Shown here: positions 1 through 64,000 of the stretch, piece after piece
How the letters are laid out: each line of letters opens with the position of its first letter
How positions within the stretch are numbered: position 1 is the stretch's first letter
Origin: Cephalopachus bancanus
Lineage: Eukaryota; Chordata; Mammalia; Primates; Tarsiidae
NCBI GenBank assembly: GCA_027257055.1
Contig: JAPVLO010000207.1
Coordinates: 62,001 to 126,000 of the forward strand
Length of the DNA: 64,000 nt
Reading direction: 5' to 3'
The notes under the pieces: model-generated
Databases searched by the model: none
What the model saw: the letters and a program-made list of their open reading frames with translations, nothing else
What the model was told of the DNA's origin: nothing
Position numbers and translations under genes: made by a program

Positions 1-177
1 GAATGGCTGGAACTACACACATCTCCACAGTTGGCTTATATTTTTAAAGTTTTTTTTTTTGTGGAGATGAGGTCTTGCTATGTCGTCTAGGCTGGTCTCG
101 AATTCTGGGCTCAAGCGATCTTCCTGCCTCAGCCTTCCAGAGTGCTGGGATTCCAGAAGTGAGCCACCATGCCTGGC
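1..177 (-). mobile_element. Alu, old type, cut by the window start
   Basis: Reads GAGATGAGGTCTTGCTATG then CTCAAGCGATCTTCCTGCCT and GCCACCATGCCTGGCC. Antisense left arm of an AluJ-like copy, including its linker. The right arm lies mostly outside the window. Confidence 0.9.
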
Positions 178-1015
178 CATGTGAGGGACTTTCTGACTTT
201 AGGTTCATTTCATCCTGTGATGGTGAAGAATGCATCTTCCTTAATAATCACAGGCCTCCTTAGGTTCCACACCAACTTAGAAAAACTGTGGTTGGAACAG
301 AATTTATTCTGTCAACTAGAACACATGAACAGGATCCTGTACAAGTGTGCCTTGAATGGTTAGACCACTTAAGCTGAAGCTCTGGATCCTCCCAGATAAT
401 AATAACCTTCCTGTGAAGTGGTTATTTGTGTATGTTGACAGTAAGATCATTGCGGGTAAGTGCTTTGTGTGGTTTATCTCTATCCCCCACAGTACCTAAG
501 CCCCTTGGATTACTCAGTAAGTAGATATAGAATTCAGTTGAATTGTCCTTGACCGTATTTCCCTTATATTTTTTCATGATACCTACAAAATTTATTTGTT
601 TGAACCTTTTAGATGCATTTAATTTGTCCCTCACTCCCTAACCCCTTAGGAAAAGCAATATTTGAGGCAGTATACTTTTGGATAAAGCAGGAGTGACTTT
701 ATAGTAATTTGATATCAGTCAAGTTTTTTATTCTATGCCTTATTGTAACATTTTACTGAATTGTTACTATTAGTAGGTCTGTAGCCAGCATTTCTTGTTT
801 TAATGATATAGAGTAGACAATAGGAGAGGGCATCACATATATTAAGGGTAAGTATTATTTTGTGAAATTTTGTTTTAGGTAAATTTATATTTGCACATAC
901 ATGTGTGTGTTTCTTGCTTCATAATATAAAATGTATTTTGTACTGGAGTCATGGTCAAAAAAGTTTAAATAACACTGCTTTATTGTAATACTCTGTTATT
1001 TCATTTATCATATAG
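178..1015. other. Intron 1, 3' part
   Basis: AT-rich intron with no repeat I can name with confidence. Ends with the TATCATATAG acceptor of exon 2. Confidence 0.6.
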
Positions 1016-61113
<60,098 letters not shown>

Positions 61114-61256
61114 CCTCCGAGCACCAGCCAGCAGCGGGACTGAGAAAGACTCTCACCCTGCAGCTCTGACCCTTCTTCCCAGAGGGACTTACGCAAATTC
61201 TGCAGGAGATGGGGAGATGTACACTCACTGTAAAAAGAAAACTAGAGGATTTTTGG

Positions 61257-61262
61257 AATAAA
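61257..61262 (+). terminator. Proximal poly(A) signal AATAAA
   Basis: AATAAA 144 nt after the stop codon, followed by T-rich and TG-rich sequence (TTTGCTGATTTGC). It could give a short 3' UTR isoform. Confidence 0.55.
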
Positions 61263-61923
61263 TAATCTATTTTAGAGTTTATTTGCTGATTTGCTTTTTA
61301 CACACTTTCATGTGAAAGAGTGATAGGGAGAGGGAGCGAGGTTGGTGCAGCTTATTTTGAAGCTGGTGCCCTCCCTCGCCATGGCCACGTGCTGGAAGCC
61401 TGCGTCCTCCCTGGACTGAGCCTGCGGCCTTGCCCCGTCGCATCAGTGAGGCCATTCCACCTCGTTTTTAAACTAATGTTTTCTATATTAACATTATTAT
61501 GGATATTTGGCTTTCATGGGCCACACACAGGTGTGCTGAGCAGGAAGCCCCCTGTGCCAACCAAAGGGGTTTTTAGTCGGGCATCAAAGCAAGCACTGAT
61601 GAGTCAGTCCCACATCTTTTTTTTTGTCAGTATTATTTGGAAAGGAGAGATGCCAGGACGTGTCATTGCGCAGAAAATCACATTTCCTGCTGGTACACAG
61701 TTGCACAGAAGTAAACATAAGCATGTTTTAACAGGTTTTTTCTTTTCTTTATTCCTTTTTTTTACTGTTTTATTTATTTAACCCTCCATTGTGTGTTCTA
61801 AGTATTTCTTTTTCTTTTTTTTAAGAAAGGAAGAGCTTGTCACAACCTAACTGGCTATGTTATTATTGTTAAATTTATGATGTTGTTTTGCAACTTAGAA
61901 ACCAGCTACAGTATGGCCCACTT

Positions 61924-61929
61924 AATAAA
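61924..61929 (+). terminator. Distal poly(A) signal AATAAA
   Basis: AATAAA about 811 nt after the stop, followed by ACACCTGAAAC and a GT-containing downstream region. Probably the main 3' end of DENND5A mRNA. Confidence 0.75.
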
Positions 61930-61945
61930 ACACCTGAAACAAAAC

Positions 61946-62109
61946 TGCATGGCTACTGACTTCCATGGGGGTTTGTGAGCAGTGGGGGACCTCGATGCAG
62001 TTGGATCCCTCCCGGAGGACTGGGCTGTGGCATCGCCTGTCTCCACCAGCAGGCTCCTTGCTGCCCCTGGGAGCCTGATGTCTCTTGGGTCCTTCCCCCT
62101 GCAGTGCCA
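61946..62109. other. Intergenic, immediately after the gene
   Basis: No feature recognised. Confidence 0.4.
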
Positions 62110-62245
62110 GGAGCTTTCCTAGCTGTTAACTCATGTGGCTGATTGACAGGGATGCAGTCAAGTGTTCTTTTCCCACCCCACAAAGGAGGAGACTGAGGCA
62201 CAGGGGAAAAGACCTCACCAAGGTTGTAAAGATCGTCACTTGACT
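62110..62245 (-). mobile_element. MIR fragment, antisense
   Basis: CACAAAGGAGGAGACTGAGG, CACAGGGGAAAAGACCTCAC. Confidence 0.55.
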
Positions 62246-62534
62246 GGGATGAGATGGACCATTCTTGAGAGGGTAGGGAGACCAGCTGTGGGAATATAGG
62301 ACACAGGAGGCCCAGTGGGGTGGGAGGAGCTTTCTTGAGAGAAGGTTTGCTTTCCTGGGGATGGGGGAGGTGTAGAGCTTTATGAGGGGCCTGGGAACCA
62401 GCTTCCTTCCTGTGTATTCGTCAGGCTGTTTTGGCAGGAAACCCCAGAAGTGTCGCATGATCAAGTAGAGCCCCTCAAACCAATCTGTCCTCTTGTGTGT
62501 TTCCCTGGTTTTATATGTACGTTTGTTCCGTCTT

Positions 62535-62835
62535 CCCTTCCCATCACCCACTTCCTGTTCATCCTTCAAGGTTTACTTTAGAAGTGTCCTGCTCTGAAGT
62601 CTTCCCAAATCCTCCTGGGAAGGTATTCATTCCATCATTGTCCTCCTGCAATTTCTTGGATGCTGGCACCTCCTCTCTCTTCTCCTCTCTGGGTCATCAT
62701 CGCCTGCTTTCATGCCAGCTTCAGGCTCACCCCTGGCCCGGGAGCTCCACGAGGGCAGAGAGGATCCATCTTTTGCCCTTTCCATGCGGGTGCCAGACAG
62801 TGGGTGAGTTCCCTGGTGAAAGCTTTTGGGGAGCG
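62535..62835 (+). mobile_element. L2, sense
   Basis: CTTCCTGTTCATCCTTCAAG, GAAGTCTTCCCAAATCCTCC, GAGCTCCACGAGGGCAGAGA: L2 3' region order. Confidence 0.7.
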
Positions 62836-62932
62836 TTGAGGAAGGGACGGGAGAGCTGCAGTGTAGCATCTTGCCTGCAGGGGGCGTGAGTGGGCCGCAC
62901 TGCAGTCGTCCTGGAGGCCACGCATGGATCTC

Positions 62933-62933
<1 letters not shown>

Positions 62934-62989
<56 letters not shown>

Positions 62990-63008
62990 AAGGGCGGCAT
63001 GGGCCTCG

Positions 63009-63054
<46 letters not shown>

Positions 63055-63100
63055 AAGGGCGGCATGGGCCTCAGCTGTGTGTGTGTGTTATGGGCCTCAG

Positions 63101-63138
<38 letters not shown>

Positions 63139-63152
63139 ACGGCATGGATCTC

Positions 63153-63194
<42 letters not shown>

Positions 63195-63249
63195 AAGGGC
63201 GGCATGGGCCTCAGCTGTGTGTGTGTGTGTGTGTGTGTGTGTGTCTCAG

Positions 63250-63287
<38 letters not shown>

Positions 63288-63352
63288 AAGGGCGGCATGG
63301 GCCTCAGCTGTGTGTGTGTGTTATGGGCCACAGCTGTGTGTGTGTGTGTCTC

Positions 63353-63394
<42 letters not shown>

Positions 63395-63482
63395 AAGGGC
63401 GGCATGGGCCTCAGCTGTGTGTGTGTGTTATGGGCCTCAGCTGTGTCTGTGTGTGTGCGTGTGTGTGTACGGCATGGATCTC

Positions 63483-63525
<43 letters not shown>

Positions 63526-63605
63526 GCATGGATCTCGGGGGTGTGTGTGTGTGTGTCTCGTGTGTGTGTGTGTGTGTGTGTGTTAAAGGGCGGCATGGGC
63601 CTCAG

Positions 63606-63688
<83 letters not shown>

Positions 63689-63734
63689 AAGGGCAGCATG
63701 GGCCTCAGCTGTGTGTGTGTGTTATGGGCCTCAG

Positions 63735-63787
<53 letters not shown>

Positions 63788-63796
63788 GGGCCTCAG

Positions 63797-63861
<65 letters not shown>
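62934..63861 (+). repeat. Composite GT-rich minisatellite (VNTR), ending in (GA)n
   Basis: GT tracts of varying length separated by recurring spacers. TTAAAGGGCGGCATGGGCCTC occurs seven times (one with A for G), TTATGGGCCTCAGC five times (one variant), ACGGCATGGATCTCGG three times, plus short TCTC(A)G interruptions. The block starts after an ancestral-looking GCATGGATCTCGG at 62921 and ends in a GA tract at 63829-63861. It lies about 1 kb past the distal poly(A) signal. Long alternating purine-pyrimidine tracts can adopt Z-DNA (known chemistry). Confidence 0.97.
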
Positions 63862-63863
<2 letters not shown>

Positions 63864-63889
63864 ATGGACCTAGGCCTGAGCTTGCCTTA

Positions 63890-64000
63890 AGCCAGGAGCT
63901 TCACAAACACTCCTTTCCTTTTCCTCACAACTCCAAAAAGGCAAGTGTAGATTATCCCAGGGTTATAGGTGAAGAAATTAAGGCACAGAGAGGTTTAGTC
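63890..64000 (-). mobile_element. MIR, antisense, cut by window end
   Basis: CCTCACAACTCCAAAAAGGC, GGTGAAGAAATTAAGGCACA, GAGAGGTTTAGTC: reverse-complement MIR. Confidence 0.78.

Larger units (their letters stand above)
61114..61945 (+). other. DENND5A: DENND5A 3' UTR
   Basis: Untranslated tail between the TGA and the distal poly(A) signal. AT-rich after 61440, with no large repeat recognised. The end is approximate: cleavage is expected 10-30 nt after the signal at 61924. A 153-codon open frame at 61320-61781 is judged fortuitous. Confidence 0.85.

Noticed and set aside
61320..61781. 153-codon open frame in the 3' UTR
   Set aside because: Overlaps the UTR of DENND5A, has no recognisable domain, and ends in Phe-rich translation of T-rich DNA.
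63000..63800. CRISPR-like alternation of repeats and spacers
   Set aside because: The repeats are variable GT tracts and the spacers recur; vertebrate minisatellite, no cas genes.
62710..63873. Long Cys-Val and Thr-His repeat open frames on both strands
   Set aside because: They are translations of GT/CA tracts; any frame of such repeats stays open.

Overview
This is vertebrate, almost certainly primate, genomic DNA. It is dominated by one protein-coding gene on the + strand, DENND5A (also called RAB6IP1). The gene has long introns packed with Alu, L1, MIR and L2 copies. Twenty-two consecutive coding exons lie between 1016 and 61113. Every junction has a GT donor and an AG acceptor, and all phases are compatible. 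Joined, they give 1251 residues ending at a natural stop. If the missing first exon codes for 36 residues, as I recall for human, the protein has the full human length of 1287. The window lacks the promoter, the 5' UTR and the first coding exon. It contains the stop codon, the 3' UTR and two poly(A) signals, followed by about 2 kb of downstream intergenic DNA.

Layout. 1-1015 is the 3' part of intron 1. Residues 37 to about 598 (DENN module) are encoded between 1016 and 27124. A linker is encoded between 33257 and 42418. RUN1 spans roughly 42266-55061, PLAT roughly 56236-57630, and RUN2 roughly 58817-61113. The largest introns (4438-15852, 16041-24031, 27125-33256) are mostly transposon-derived. 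The intron before exon 9 holds an ancient antisense L1 whose 5' end lies about 55 bp from that exon. A large GT-rich minisatellite (62934-63861) lies downstream of the gene.

Organism. The youngest Alu copies are CpG-rich with clean target-site duplications, but they are not human AluS/Y types. They descend from AluJ and carry their own diagnostic bases, such as an ACAATAAATC linker, a GGTCGAGGC right-arm word, and in a subset an AAAGGCGCGGG variant with a short deletion. They also lack the lemur-type right-arm signature I know. A tarsier, or another non-anthropoid primate, is my best inference; it is not proven.

Function. DENND5A is a DENN-domain guanine nucleotide exchange factor linked to Rab39 and is a Rab6 effector acting at the Golgi and endosomes. 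Nothing here looks like a new biochemical system. The points worth a second look are structural: a lineage-specific Alu radiation, Alu-in-Alu nests, right-arm-only and trimeric Alus, three local non-tandem duplications (one a perfect 42-bp pair), a 23-bp-arm palindrome, a weak splice donor after exon 22, and the composite VNTR.
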